This document shows, piece by piece, positions 42,409-52,486 of a stretch of DNA of 64,000 nucleotides. The stretch's first letter is position 1. The number at the start of each line of letters is the position of its first letter. Source of the stretch: an uncultured Bartonella sp. (GTDB lineage: Bacteria; Pseudomonadota; Alphaproteobacteria; Rhizobiales; Rhizobiaceae); the NCBI GenBank assembly GCA_945285915.1, contig CALYQL010000012.1, positions 1-64,000 of the forward strand. The letters run 5' to 3'. A model generated the notes under the pieces. That model saw only the letters and a list, made by a program, of their open reading frames with translations. It searched no databases and was not told the DNA's origin. The position numbers and the translations under genes were made by a program.

Positions 42409-43581
42409 TCAAGAGTGGAATAGCGTTCTTGCCAATCTGCATAGCACTAAAATGATATAAAGTGAGAAAAATGCCGCCATTGTGATAGAAAAGCCGAATG
42501 GATTATAAATATCCATTACTTTTCCTATTGTTGTTGGGCCTACCAACATTCCAATTCCATAACAGAAAATAAAAGCAGAATTCGCAGCGGCAAGCTCGGC
42601 CCCCTTAAGGCGAGCACCCAATTGTGCAAGTCCGATAGTATAGAGTCCTGCTGATACGCCCCCCAAAATGAATAGATCGCATATCAAAGCTAAGCGGATA
42701 TGGGCGATCCATGGTATTAGTGCTGTTCCTATAAGACCAATGGCAGCGCACCCCATTAAAGGATAGCGCCGATCTTTTATAAAATCGCTGATAATGCCGA
42801 TTGGTACGAGGAGAAGGACATTTCCAAGAGCCAGCATGGACATAAAATTGGCTGCTTCACTCTCGCTATATCCAAGAGTAAGACTGAATGGCGTGATAAG
42901 CGTCAGTGCTCCCATTTGAATGGCGCCATAGACCAGAACGGCCATTGTTGAGGTCGGTACTGCCCAAATATATGGTAGGAAAGTAACATGATCGCCATCT
43001 TTAAATTGTGGGCTTAAACGCCAAGCGGCAATAATCGGGATAGCAGCCATACCAATCAATATGCAGGCGGCACCAAATGGAGTAAAACCCTGACTGCCAA
43101 CATAGGATAAAAGGGTAGGACCTAAGGTGAAGCCAATTCCCAATGTAATGGCGTAAATCGCCAGAATCATACCGCGTTTTTGTTCAGGCGCAGAACTATT
43201 CACCCAAAATTCCGAGAGAATAAACATGATGGTCATTGCGAAATGGAGCGTAAACCTTAAGACAAACCATACCCAGATTGATTCGAAATAATAAAAACCT
43301 AAAAAGCTTGAACACCCGATGATCATCATGACCAGAATGGAACGGGCTACCCCCATTTTTTTTGCTATTGGTGCTGTAAAAACAGAGGCAATAATTGTGG
43401 CGATGCCGCCAACCGTGCCACTATATCCAATAATGCTGCTAGAAAAACCACGGGCAGCCATAAGAATTGAGATAAGTTGCGTTCCTAGACCTAAGGCAAC
43501 GCCAACAGCACCAATTGTTGCTGTTGCAGCAATAATGGCACGCCATGAATGGTTTGAGCAATTATCGTTTTTTTCCTGCAT
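42409..43581 (-). CDS. MFS transporter
   Basis: 390 residues from ATG 43581; reading back to 43695 adds a non-membrane, non-conserved extension. About 12 membrane helices are visible, beginning AIIAATATIGAVGVALGLGT. The loop 2-3 motif is represented by APIAKKMGVARSI. VWFVLRFTLHFAMTIMFILS EFW and a repeat of helix pairs in the second half (GNVLLLVPIGIISDFIKDRR YP) support the fold and resemble YcaD-like carriers. Substrate unknown. It lies between rpmG and rnr, which are usually adjacent or nearly so. Confidence 0.88.
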   Translation of the reverse strand: MQEKNDNCSNHSWRAIIAATATIGAVGVALGLGTQLISILMAARGFSSSIIGYSGTVGGIATIIASVFTAPIAKKMGVARSILVMMIIGCSSFLGFYYFESIWVWFVLRFTLHFAMTIMFILSEFWVNSSAPEQKRGMILAIYAITLGIGFTLGPTLLSYVGSQGFTPFGAACILIGMAAIPIIAAWRLSPQFKDGDHVTFLPYIWAVPTSTMAVLVYGAIQMGALTLITPFSLTLGYSESEAANFMSMLALGNVLLLVPIGIISDFIKDRRYPLMGCAAIGLIGTALIPWIAHIRLALICDLFILGGVSAGLYTIGLAQLGARLKGAELAAANSAFIFCYGIGMLVGPTTIGKVMDIYNPFGFSITMAAFFSLYIILVLCRLARTLFHS

Positions 43582-44039
43582 TACAAAAATCGAATTCTTT
43601 CCAATCGTTTTTGATTCCCGTACCCTTTGGCATATAATGGGTAAGGATGGAATATTCCAATCCAATAATATTGCTATCCTTATATGTGTGTGCATTGTAT
43701 GAGGCTTAAGGATCTATAATTACGAAATTATCTTATTTGTATTTTTTTATACTTTTTCTTTTATCAAGCGTTGTAATGGATTTATTGAAAATACTATTAT
43801 TCAATTATCTATAGTGCATTTTAAATTGTCTTTTTTTGAGATTGTTCAATTAAACAATTAAGCAAAAACTATTCTATTACGAGCCCAAGCGGCCGAATTT
43901 CTGTGCCAATTAAAACCGTCGGTGATAATTGAGTCACCCGTATCTTTCGGTTTCTATTTATTCTGGTATGATTAATAAAATTAGCGTTGTTAATTCTTTA
44001 CGTGTTACATAAACTTATTATTCAATTGGCTGATTAACT
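43582..44039. other. Long AT-rich intergenic region with no gene seen
   Basis: About 460 bases between the MFS gene and the rnr 3' end, both leftward. I found no gene, tRNA or strong terminator. It should hold the MFS promoter and the end of the rnr transcript. The 43,880-43,960 stretch is less AT-rich but yields no recognisable peptide. Confidence 0.4.
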
Positions 44040-46322
44040 TCATCTGCGCCTATTACGAGGAAACCGTTTGATATGCCGGCTATCACGCTTGGTTTTATGG
44101 TAAGAAACAGGTGAAAACGGTAAAGTATTAGGAGAACTCAACACCTCAAAGCGTAGCGCTCCTGCAATAGGCATTGCTTCTATCAGTTTTACTTCAACAT
44201 TATCACCAAGTTGATATCCCCTATGCGTCCGATCTCCGATCAGGGCATGACGTGCTTCGTCAAAAAGATAATAATCTGATGATAAGGTGGATATTGGAGC
44301 AAAACCATCGGCGCCTAATTTATCAAGAGAAATAAACAAACCGGCTTTAGTCACACCAGAAATTTTTCCTGTAAACGTTGCGCCAATTTTGTCTGCCAAG
44401 AAATGTGCGATCAGCCGATCGATAGTTTCTCGTTCAGCAGCCATCGCACGTCTTTCGGTAAGAGATATTGATGCCGCTATTTCTTCAAGATCACGTTCCT
44501 GCTCCTCACTAAGACCATCATTACCAAGTTTTAGTGCTTTAATAAGCGCGCGGTGCACAATAAGGTCGGCATAACGGCGGATCGGAGACGTGAAATGCGC
44601 GTAGTTGCGTAGATTTAAGCCAAAATGCCCAAGATTTTCCGGTGCATATTCGGCTTGTGATTGGGAACGCAAAACAACCTGGTTCACCAGATCCTGTTGG
44701 TCTGTCCCCTCAACTTTAGCCAAAATTGCATTCATTCTTTCTGGCGTCAGCTCACTATTACGGGCAAGGGACAGCCCTAAAGAATGTAAAAATTCGCGCA
44801 GTGCTTCTTGTTTTGCCAAAGAAGGTTGATCATGCACACGGAAAATGAGTGGTTGCTGTTTGGACTTTAACGTTTCCGCGGCTGCAACATTTGCCTGAAT
44901 CATAAATTCTTCAATAAGGCGATGGGCATCTAAACGTGGTGGTACGACGACTTCTTTAACACGTCCGTCATTGTCGAGAATGATTTTCTTTTCTGGTAAA
45001 TCCAATTCCAGAGGTTGTCGCCGATCACGCGCTATCTTCAAAATTCGATAGGCTTCCCATAATGGTTTCAGGACATTTGTCAAAATGGGGGCTGTTTTTT
45101 CATCCGGTTTGCCATCAATTGCAGCTTGGCTCTGCTCATAAGATAATTTTGCAATGGATTTCATCAATATTCGATGAAACTTATGGCTTCGTTTGTTACC
45201 CTGTGCGTCATAAATCATACGCACAGCCATAGCTGGTCTATCCTCTCCCTCTCGTAACGAACAGAGATTATTGGATATTTGTTCTGGCAACATTGGAACG
45301 ACTCGATCGGGGAAATAAACCGAATTTCCGCGCTTGAACGCTTCCTTATCAAGGGCGCTGCCATAACGCACATAATGGGCAACGTCAGCAATGGCTACAG
45401 TGACAATAACACCACCTTCATTTTCAGGATCAGTATCAATTTCGGCATATACGGCATCATCATGATCCTTTGCATCTTTAGGATCAATAGTTACCAAAGG
45501 AAGATGTCGCCAATCTTCGCGTCCATCGAGATTAACTGGCTTTGCCTTTTCTGCTTCAGCCAACACGTTTTCAGGAAAGATATACGGGATATCGTGCGTG
45601 ACAATAGCAATCATCGATAGTGCTTTTTCACTATCTACACGTCCAAGTACGTCTTTTACAACGCCGCGTTTGAGTCCGTAATGATTGTCTCTACCAACCT
45701 CAACTTCAACAAGGTCACCCTCTACCGCTTTCGATTGCGGAGGCATATCAACGATAAGTTCACTTGCTTTTCTGTCGATCGGTGTCAATCGCCATTGGCC
45801 ATTGTCTGTTTTACGCAACACGCCAATTGTTAATGGTTTTTTCCAGTCGATTTTTTTAATGGCACGGGCTATATAAGGTGGACCATCAGGTCTTTTATTA
45901 CGAAAAATCTTTGCTAATACCCGATCTCCAACGCCAATAGTCGGGCCTCGTGTGTTCCGTGATGGATGCATTTCCACCAATGGCGCATCATCCCCGTCCC
46001 ATTCGACAGGTTTAGCAATAAAACCGCCGTCCTTATCTCTATTTTGGATATAGAGTAAGGTGACAGGCGGTAATGTATTTTTTGCAATAATTTTTTTGCG
46101 TTGTTTGGCGACGAGACCATCTGCTTTGAGTTCTCGCAATAACTCTTTGAGAAAGATACGTGAGTCGCCCTTGAGGTTAAACGCTTTCGCCAATTCACGC
46201 TTACCGGAAAGATGCGGATTTTCCTCTAAAAAAGAAAGAATTTCCTCTTTTGAAGGCAAATGTGACTTTGCCTTACCCATTGAGGTTAAGGTGCCGGTCT
46301 GTTTTTTATCATCCCGTTTCAA
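44040..46322 (-). CDS. rnr: Ribonuclease R
   Basis: 760 residues. A 3'-5' exoribonuclease that degrades structured RNA. An N-terminal winged helix (KEEILSFLEENPHLSGKREL AKAF) and cold-shock-like domains precede the RNB domain: HLPLVTIDPKDAKDHDDAVY with catalytic aspartates, GNSVYFPDRVVPMLPEQISN NLCSL, and AHFTSPIRRYADLIVHRAL. The C-terminal S1 domain (IGATFTGKISGVTKAGLFIS LD) and basic tail (RDSRHIKRFPRNRRR) are complete. It starts 3 bases after topA, so both are co-transcribed. Confidence 0.96.
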   Translation of the reverse strand: MKRDDKKQTGTLTSMGKAKSHLPSKEEILSFLEENPHLSGKRELAKAFNLKGDSRIFLKELLRELKADGLVAKQRKKIIAKNTLPPVTLLYIQNRDKDGGFIAKPVEWDGDDAPLVEMHPSRNTRGPTIGVGDRVLAKIFRNKRPDGPPYIARAIKKIDWKKPLTIGVLRKTDNGQWRLTPIDRKASELIVDMPPQSKAVEGDLVEVEVGRDNHYGLKRGVVKDVLGRVDSEKALSMIAIVTHDIPYIFPENVLAEAEKAKPVNLDGREDWRHLPLVTIDPKDAKDHDDAVYAEIDTDPENEGGVIVTVAIADVAHYVRYGSALDKEAFKRGNSVYFPDRVVPMLPEQISNNLCSLREGEDRPAMAVRMIYDAQGNKRSHKFHRILMKSIAKLSYEQSQAAIDGKPDEKTAPILTNVLKPLWEAYRILKIARDRRQPLELDLPEKKIILDNDGRVKEVVVPPRLDAHRLIEEFMIQANVAAAETLKSKQQPLIFRVHDQPSLAKQEALREFLHSLGLSLARNSELTPERMNAILAKVEGTDQQDLVNQVVLRSQSQAEYAPENLGHFGLNLRNYAHFTSPIRRYADLIVHRALIKALKLGNDGLSEEQERDLEEIAASISLTERRAMAAERETIDRLIAHFLADKIGATFTGKISGVTKAGLFISLDKLGADGFAPISTLSSDYYLFDEARHALIGDRTHRGYQLGDNVEVKLIEAMPIAGALRFEVLSSPNTLPFSPVSYHKTKRDSRHIKRFPRNRRR

Positions 46323-46325
46323 AAA

Positions 46326-48926
46326 CTATTCTTCCTCTTTAGCTTTCGCCTTTTTTGCTGGCGCTTTCTTGGTTGCTGTCTTTTTTATAGTTGTTTTGCG
46401 GCCTTTTTTAGGTGCAGATGATTTTGCTGCAATGAGTTCCAATGCTTCTTCCAATGTAACCGATGCAGGATCTTTGCCTTTTGGTAAAGTCGCATTGATT
46501 TTTTCCCAATTTACATAGGGACCATAGCGTCCATCTCTAACCGTAACAGCACCACCATCAGGGTGATCCCCCAGTGTTGCAATTGCCTTTGGTGTTGCTG
46601 TGCGCCGGCTTCCACCTTTTGCCTGTTTTTCGGCAAGCACCGTTACCGCTCTGTTGATACCTATATCAAAAACTTCATCCGGTGTTTCTAAATTTGCATA
46701 TTGACCATCATGTGAAATATAGGGACCATAACGGCCAATAGCAGCCGTTATGGGTTTGCCCGTTTCAGGATGAAGACCAACTTCACGCGGTAAAGATAGA
46801 AGCGCAATGGCTTTCTCATAAGTCATTTCGGTTGGTAACCAACTTCTCGGGAGACCGGCACGTTTCGCGTCTTTCCCTTCACCGCATTGCACATAGGGCC
46901 CAAAACGGCCTGTACGCAAAGTGATATCTTGTCCAGTCTGAGGATCTTGTCCAAGCACTGCTGGTTCATCAGGATTTTGTGCCTCGCCTTCAGCACCAGA
47001 TTCACTACCAAGTTGTCTTGTATATTTACACTCTGGGTAATTTGAACAACCAACAAAAGCGCCATAGCGCCCAAGTTTTAGTGATAATTGACCGGCATGA
47101 CAAAGCGGGCAGGAACGCGGATCGCTGCCATCTTCTCTGGGAGGAAAAGCAAGCGGCGCCAAAGTTTCATTCAGGACATCGAGTACATTGCTTACGCGTA
47201 ATTCCTTAATATCAGCAACAGATGCATTAAATGCATCCCAGAACTCACGTAAGACCTGTTTCCATGATAATTTACCGTCGGAAATAAGGTCAAGTTTTTC
47301 TTCAAGATCGGCTGTGAAGTCATATTCAACATAGCGATTGAAGAAGTTTTCTAAAAATGCCGTAACAATACGTCCCTTGGCTTGTGGTATCAGCTTACGT
47401 TTATCAATACTGACATAGTCGCGATCACGGAGCGTTCCTAAAGTCGAAGCATATGTTGATGGACGACCAATGCCCAGTTCTTCAAGTTTTTTGATCAATG
47501 TTGCTTCAGAATAGCGGGCAGGTGGTTCCGTAGTGTGCTTTAAAGCATCAATGTTGATCTGCTTTAGAGACTCATTTGCCTGCATTTTTGGCAAGCGGAC
47601 AGCATCGTCATCTTCGCTCGAATCTTCGTCACGTTGATCGGTATATGCAGCTATGAAACCATCAAATTGTATAACCGAGCCGGTTGCTCTTAAATTGGCA
47701 TGGTCAGAGCCTTTAATGGCCTCAATTTCAACAGTCGTGCGTTCAATATCCGCTGGTGTCATTTGGCTGGCAATCGCTCTCTTCCAGACAAGATCATAGA
47801 GTTTTGCCTGATCGCTATCGAGATATTGCTTCACACTATCGGGCGTGCGCATAAAATCTGTCGGTCGGATAGCTTCGTGTGCCTCTTGGGCATTTTTAGC
47901 CTTTGTGGAATAAAAACGCGGCTTTTCTGGAACGTAATTATTGCCAAAAGTATCTTTAATTGCAGTGCGCGCTGCGTCGATCGCTTCAGGAGCAATCTGG
48001 ACACCATCAGTACGCATATAGGTTATAAGACCAGTGGTTTCTCCGCCAATATCAATGCCTTCATAGAGTTTTTGTGCTACTTGCATGGTGCGAGAAGCGG
48101 AAAAACCAAGCTTAGAAGACGCAGCTTGTTGTAGTGTTGATGTTGTAAAAGGCGGTGAAGGATTACGTTTTGTTGGTTTTGCATCAACACTAAGTGTCCG
48201 AAATTCTGCGCCTTGCAGCATAGAGCGAATTTCATCAGCTTGTTGTTGTGTCTTGATATCAAGTTTGGCCAGCTTTTTCTGGTTGAAGGTGGTGAGCTTA
48301 GCCAAAAACTGTTCATCATGCGATGTTGCTAATTTGGCTTCTATTGACCAATAATCTTCTCTTTTAAAACGTTCGATCTCCGACTCACGGTCGCATACCA
48401 AGCGTAATGCAACCGATTGTACACGACCAGCAGATCGCGCACCTGGTAATTTCCTCCACAGAACTGGGGAAAGTGTGAAGCCAACCAGATAATCCAACGC
48501 ACGTCTTGCAAGATATGCATCGACAAGTGGTACATCTATATCTCTTGGATGCGCCATTGCGTCCAACACTGCATGTTTGGTGATAGCGTTAAAGACAACA
48601 CGTTTCACTGATTTGTCTTTTAAAGCTTTCTTCTGGCGCAAGACTTCCAACACATGCCAAGAAATTGCTTCACCTTCGCGATCAGGGTCGGTTGCTAAAA
48701 TGAGACCGTCAGCGTCTTTCAATGCTTTTGTTATTTCACTCAGCCGCTTTGCTGCTGCAGTGCTTGTGTCCCATTTCATAGAAAAATCTTCATCGGGAAG
48801 TACAGAACCGTCTTTGGCAGGTAAATCGCGTACATGCCCAAAAGACGCCAGAACCTTATAATTAGATCCTAGATATTTATTGATTGTTTTGGCTTTTGCC
48901 GGTGATTCGACGACAACAACATCCAT
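46326..48926 (-). CDS. topA: DNA topoisomerase I
   Basis: 866 residues. It relaxes negative supercoils by a 5'-phosphotyrosine mechanism. Toprim: VVVESPAKAKTINKYLG and LILATDPDREGEAISWHV (DxD residues and E). The nucleophile is in TGLITYMRTDGVQI. GIGRPSTYASTLGTLRDRDY is the conserved hinge. C-terminal zinc-ribbon CPLCHAGQLSLKLGRYGAFV GC and repeated GRYGPYV units follow, then a lysine-rich tail (KKTATKKAPAKKAKAKEEE) typical of Rhizobiales. Normal length. dprA precedes it. Confidence 0.97.
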   Translation of the reverse strand: MDVVVVESPAKAKTINKYLGSNYKVLASFGHVRDLPAKDGSVLPDEDFSMKWDTSTAAAKRLSEITKALKDADGLILATDPDREGEAISWHVLEVLRQKKALKDKSVKRVVFNAITKHAVLDAMAHPRDIDVPLVDAYLARRALDYLVGFTLSPVLWRKLPGARSAGRVQSVALRLVCDRESEIERFKREDYWSIEAKLATSHDEQFLAKLTTFNQKKLAKLDIKTQQQADEIRSMLQGAEFRTLSVDAKPTKRNPSPPFTTSTLQQAASSKLGFSASRTMQVAQKLYEGIDIGGETTGLITYMRTDGVQIAPEAIDAARTAIKDTFGNNYVPEKPRFYSTKAKNAQEAHEAIRPTDFMRTPDSVKQYLDSDQAKLYDLVWKRAIASQMTPADIERTTVEIEAIKGSDHANLRATGSVIQFDGFIAAYTDQRDEDSSEDDDAVRLPKMQANESLKQINIDALKHTTEPPARYSEATLIKKLEELGIGRPSTYASTLGTLRDRDYVSIDKRKLIPQAKGRIVTAFLENFFNRYVEYDFTADLEEKLDLISDGKLSWKQVLREFWDAFNASVADIKELRVSNVLDVLNETLAPLAFPPREDGSDPRSCPLCHAGQLSLKLGRYGAFVGCSNYPECKYTRQLGSESGAEGEAQNPDEPAVLGQDPQTGQDITLRTGRFGPYVQCGEGKDAKRAGLPRSWLPTEMTYEKAIALLSLPREVGLHPETGKPITAAIGRYGPYISHDGQYANLETPDEVFDIGINRAVTVLAEKQAKGGSRRTATPKAIATLGDHPDGGAVTVRDGRYGPYVNWEKINATLPKGKDPASVTLEEALELIAAKSSAPKKGRKTTIKKTATKKAPAKKAKAKEEE

Positions 48927-49168
48927 AATGATATCTGCTTTTCTGTATCAATAACCAAATTAAACTGCTTTCACATGAACAGCCAATACGGTTTGGTCAA
49001 GGCTAAATCAAAAAAAAACTGATATTGCAACTAATGATTGCGAAAAATATAAATACACGTTATTATGGTGTTATTCCATTTTTAGGTCGTCATTTATAGG
49101 ATGGGACGGGAATAAAATTCGATTTCTTAGTTTTCTATGCTGGGATTTCATTTATTTAGGAAATTATT
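48927..49168. other. topA upstream region
   Basis: About 240 AT-rich bases between topA and the small rightward gene. It should contain divergent promoters. TTGCAACTAATGATTGCGAA is at 49024 but no clear -35/-10 pair could be chosen. Confidence 0.3.
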
Positions 49169-49342
49169 ATGTCAGATAACCGCTTAAAAGTTATAGGATA
49201 TATTATAGATATGTCTCGGCAAATGAATACAATGGCACTTAACGCCAATGTGCCATTTCTAGCATTTCTGTTGGATATGGTCGCCAAAGAAGGGCAAAAT
49301 ATGCTGAAGGGTGCTAATTCCAAGACGGAAAATCATCAATAG
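49169..49342 (+). CDS. Small conserved alphaproteobacterial protein
   Basis: 57 residues from ATG 49169: MSDNRLKVIGYIIDMSRQMN TMALNANVPFLAFLLDMVAK EGQNML... The first 45 residues are a helical pair with the I..DMSRQ..TMA....L.FLLDMV. pattern found in tiny uncharacterised Rhizobiales proteins (recollection). TTAGGAAATTATT just before the ATG offers a weak ribosome site. Its last 29 bases overlap the end of the leftward dprA gene. No function known. Confidence 0.65.
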   Translation: MSDNRLKVIGYIIDMSRQMNTMALNANVPFLAFLLDMVAKEGQNMLKGANSKTENHQ

Positions 49343-50534
49343 CAAGTGATACAGCTCCGCCAGCATGGCGAATGAGCTTGCCAGCGAGATCAAGTTCGAC
49401 GAGGAGTAGGTAAATTTTATCGATCGGCACACCAGAGTGGAAACAAAGGGTTTCAATGTCTATCGGCGTTGTTGATAAGGCTGCTAAAACTGCTTTGCGG
49501 TCACTATCGTCTGTGTCATCGGTGTCCGAACTATCATTACCTTCAATGTTTTCTGTTATTAACGGAATTTCCGGCTTATCTGGTGGTTTATCGGGAAAGA
49601 TATTATCATCTGCCTGTTCAAACAAATAGAGCTGTTTATTGGGATTTTCCGGCGCAAGAGGCGTTAGCGTTTCGGCAATATCATTGGGATGGGTGACCAA
49701 AAGAGCACCATCTTTAATGAGATTATTAGGACCTGTCGCTCTTGGATCTAATGGTGAGCCGGGAATGGCAAATACAATACGTCCAATGTCCGCCGCCAAT
49801 CTGGCGGTAATGAGTGAACCCGATCGGCTTGCAGCTTCAGCAACCAGAAGTCCTAAAGAAAGGCCAGCTATAATTCGGTTTCTTCGTGGAAAATCGACTG
49901 CTCTTGGCTGCCAACCTAGTGGCATTTCGCTTATAATAGCGCCACCATTATCGAGAATATTGTTATAAAGGGATGTATTTTCTGGTGGATATATACAGTC
50001 TATACCCCCAGCTAAAACAGCAACTGTGCCAGTTTTGAGACTTGCTTGATGTGCTACAGAATCGATACCCCGTGCTAAACCGGATACAATGGCAAATCCC
50101 ATTTCACCCAATTGATTCGCAAAAAGTGTTGTTATCTTTTTGCCAGATGCCGAAGCATTTCTTGAACCGACGATGCCAACAGATGGGCGTTGTAAAATAT
50201 CGAGATTGCCTCTTACAGCTATAACAGGTGGGGGATTATCTGTCGTTCTTAGATAAGGTGGATAATCAGGTTCTCCAACACAGACAAATTTTACGCCCAT
50301 TTTTGCCGCAAGTTCCATCTCTTGTTCAGCATCTTGCTTGCTGGCAATTCGGATCGATTTATTGGCACCACCTCTAGCACTTAATTCAGGTAACACTGAT
50401 AAGGCTTTTTCAGCGGTTTTGAATTGTTGAATCAAACTCATAAAGGTAACGGCGCCAACATTTTCGCTTCGGATAAGTTGCAGCCAATGAAGCCGTTGAT
50501 TTTCGGTCAGATAAATGCCTTTACGTTTCAACAT
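49314..50534 (-). CDS. dprA: DNA-processing protein DprA
   Basis: 406 residues. It loads RecA on incoming single-stranded DNA during transformation or recombination. N-terminal SAM-like part, then Rossmann-type DprA fold: VGIVGSRNASASGKKITTLF, VSGLARGIDSVAHQASLKTG TVAVLAGGIDCIYPPEN, PRRNRIIAGLSLGLLVAEAA SRSGSLITA. A long Asp/Pro linker (SDTDDTDDSDR, around 330-340) leads to the C-terminal winged helix DLAGKLIRHAGGAVSL. The ATG overlaps the plsY stop. Complete; no sign of other competence genes nearby. Confidence 0.95.
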   Translation of the reverse strand: MLKRKGIYLTENQRLHWLQLIRSENVGAVTFMSLIQQFKTAEKALSVLPELSARGGANKSIRIASKQDAEQEMELAAKMGVKFVCVGEPDYPPYLRTTDNPPPVIAVRGNLDILQRPSVGIVGSRNASASGKKITTLFANQLGEMGFAIVSGLARGIDSVAHQASLKTGTVAVLAGGIDCIYPPENTSLYNNILDNGGAIISEMPLGWQPRAVDFPRRNRIIAGLSLGLLVAEAASRSGSLITARLAADIGRIVFAIPGSPLDPRATGPNNLIKDGALLVTHPNDIAETLTPLAPENPNKQLYLFEQADDNIFPDKPPDKPEIPLITENIEGNDSSDTDDTDDSDRKAVLAALSTTPIDIETLCFHSGVPIDKIYLLLVELDLAGKLIRHAGGAVSLAIDDFPSWN

Positions 50535-51172
50535 TATGATTTCTTTACACCAATTTTGCTTTCTTCGCCTTTTACAAGGCGCACAATGTTGGCTTGGTGC
50601 TTAAGAATGACAATGACACTCATAACCGTTAGAACCAATGCAACAAGTTTAAAATGTATTCCTGGCATGAATACAAAAACAAAAATTGGTACAAAAATAA
50701 CGGCCAATAAAGCAGAAAGTGACGAATAACGTGTGATAAATGCTGTTAAAAGCCATATGCAGATAAATAATATCGCAGCTGGCCAATAAAACCCGAAACA
50801 GATACCAAGATATGTCGCAACGCCTTTGCCACCTTTGAATTTTAGCCACACAGGGTACAAATGACCGATAAATGCACCGAAACCACCTAGCATGACAATA
50901 GCGTAATTGCCGTAAGCATTTGCAATTAAAGATGCGATATAAACCGCGACAGTACCTTTCAGCATATCGCATAACAATGTTAAGGCGGCGATCTTTTTGT
51001 TACCGGTTCGCAATACATTGGTCGCACCAATATTTCCCGAACCGATTTTGCGCACATCTCCTAATCCCGCAAAGCGGGTAAATATAAGCCCAAAAGGTAT
51101 GGAGCCAATCATATAACAGATCAACAACGCAACCCACGATATCATTTGTGGAGATGTGGTTATATCAGCCAT
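50534..51172 (-). CDS. plsY: Glycerol-3-phosphate acyltransferase PlsY
   Basis: 212 residues. A membrane enzyme that transfers acyl from acyl-phosphate to glycerol 3-phosphate, first step of phospholipid synthesis. [40 protein letters not shown] is motif 1, [20 protein letters not shown] is motif 2; about five membrane helices. Typical length. It is co-transcribed between pyrC' and dprA, as in Brucella and Bartonella. Confidence 0.95.
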   Translation of the reverse strand: MADITTSPQMISWVALLICYMIGSIPFGLIFTRFAGLGDVRKIGSGNIGATNVLRTGNKKIAALTLLCDMLKGTVAVYIASLIANAYGNYAIVMLGGFGAFIGHLYPVWLKFKGGKGVATYLGICFGFYWPAAILFICIWLLTAFITRYSSLSALLAVIFVPIFVFVFMPGIHFKLVALVLTVMSVIVILKHQANIVRLVKGEESKIGVKKS

Positions 51173-51196
51173 GAATTGTGACTTTCTAAAATAGGA

Positions 51197-52486
51197 TTAT
51201 TCGCTTTGATATACGACGCGACCATTAACATAGGTTTTCAATACGCGTCCTTCAAAACGTGAGTTTTCATAAGGTGTGTTTTTGGAACGCGAGTGTAACA
51301 TGTCCAAGGACAAAAGCCACGGTTCCTCCAAATCAACCAAAATGAAATCTGCTTTATGTCCCGGTTTTAAGGTACCTGCTTCGAGTCCCAAGAGTTTAGC
51401 TGGATTTGTTGATAGCAATTCAACAATACGCAACAACGAAAGAGAATCGTTGTGGTAAAGACGAAGTGCAGCAGCAAGCAAGGTCTCCAGACCAACAGCA
51501 CCAGAAGCTGCATCTTCAAATGGTAACCGTTTGGTATCTGCATCTTGTGGATCATGGCTTGAAACAATGATATCAACAACCCCGTTACGGACTGCTTCGA
51601 CCAATGCTACGCGATCTTCTTCCGAACGAAGAGGTGGTGATAGTCTGAAAAATGTACGATATTCACCGATATCATTTTCATTCAATGCAAGGTGATTAAT
51701 TGATACTCCAGCAGAAATATTTCCACCACGATCTTTTGCGACACGCACAGCGTCAGCCGACATTGCTGTTGATATTTGCGCTGCATGGTAGCGGCAATGT
51801 GTCAAGTTGGCTAGTCGTAAGTCACGTTCAAGCGGAATAACCTCAGCCTCTTTCGGCACGCCAGAAAGTCCCAACCAGCTTGCAAGTAGACCTGAATTCA
51901 TAACGCCACTGCCGCCCAACCATTTATCCTGCGTTTCGTGCATGATCAATGCGTTGAAATCACGTGCATAGGTCATTGCTCTTTTTAGTACTGAAGAATT
52001 TTCCAGTGTTTTACGGCCTTCTGTGAATGCTATTGCACCTGATTCTTTAAGTAGACCAAATTCGGTCATCTCTTGACCGTTAAGACCTTTGGTTATGGCT
52101 GCAGAAGGATAGACATTAACTTTTGCGTTTTCATGCGCAGTGCGCTTAACAAATTCCACCAGCGCAACATCATCGATAACAGGGTGCGTATCCGGCATCA
52201 TGACAAAGGATGTTACACCTCCTGCCGCTGCAGATTGGCTGGCCGACGCGATAGTCTCCCGATATTCATTACCAGGTTCCCCAACATAAACGCGAGCATC
52301 GACAAGTCCAGGAAGTATTGCTTTTCCCTGAGCATCAATAATTTCTGCGCCTTCAGGACTACCTTGATTAAGCGCATCTTTGCCAGCTGCTTTTATGATA
52401 CCATCTTCAACAATAAGGGTGCCGATTTCATCTTTATTGCGTGAAGGGTCAACAATACGCGCATTTTGATACACAACGGAATTCAT
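51197..52486 (-). CDS. pyrC: Dihydroorotase-like protein, probably non-catalytic (PyrC'/PyrX)
   Basis: 429 residues. Amidohydrolase fold with VVYQNARIVDPSRNKDEIGT, GLVDARVYVGEPGNEYRETI, YHAAQISTAMSADAVRVAKD, ISAGVSINHLALNENDIGEY and VSSHDPQD. The metal-binding HxH of true dihydroorotases (D.HVH.REPG) reads ARVYVGEPG, so two zinc ligands are missing. In Pseudomonas such inactive PyrC' stabilises aspartate transcarbamoylase, and here pyrB is directly upstream, with overlap. The active dihydroorotase must be elsewhere. Not a recent mutation: Brucella has the same change by memory. Confidence 0.9.
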   Translation of the reverse strand: MNSVVYQNARIVDPSRNKDEIGTLIVEDGIIKAAGKDALNQGSPEGAEIIDAQGKAILPGLVDARVYVGEPGNEYRETIASASQSAAAGGVTSFVMMPDTHPVIDDVALVEFVKRTAHENAKVNVYPSAAITKGLNGQEMTEFGLLKESGAIAFTEGRKTLENSSVLKRAMTYARDFNALIMHETQDKWLGGSGVMNSGLLASWLGLSGVPKEAEVIPLERDLRLANLTHCRYHAAQISTAMSADAVRVAKDRGGNISAGVSINHLALNENDIGEYRTFFRLSPPLRSEEDRVALVEAVRNGVVDIIVSSHDPQDADTKRLPFEDAASGAVGLETLLAAALRLYHNDSLSLLRIVELLSTNPAKLLGLEAGTLKPGHKADFILVDLEEPWLLSLDMLHSRSKNTPYENSRFEGRVLKTYVNGRVVYQSE

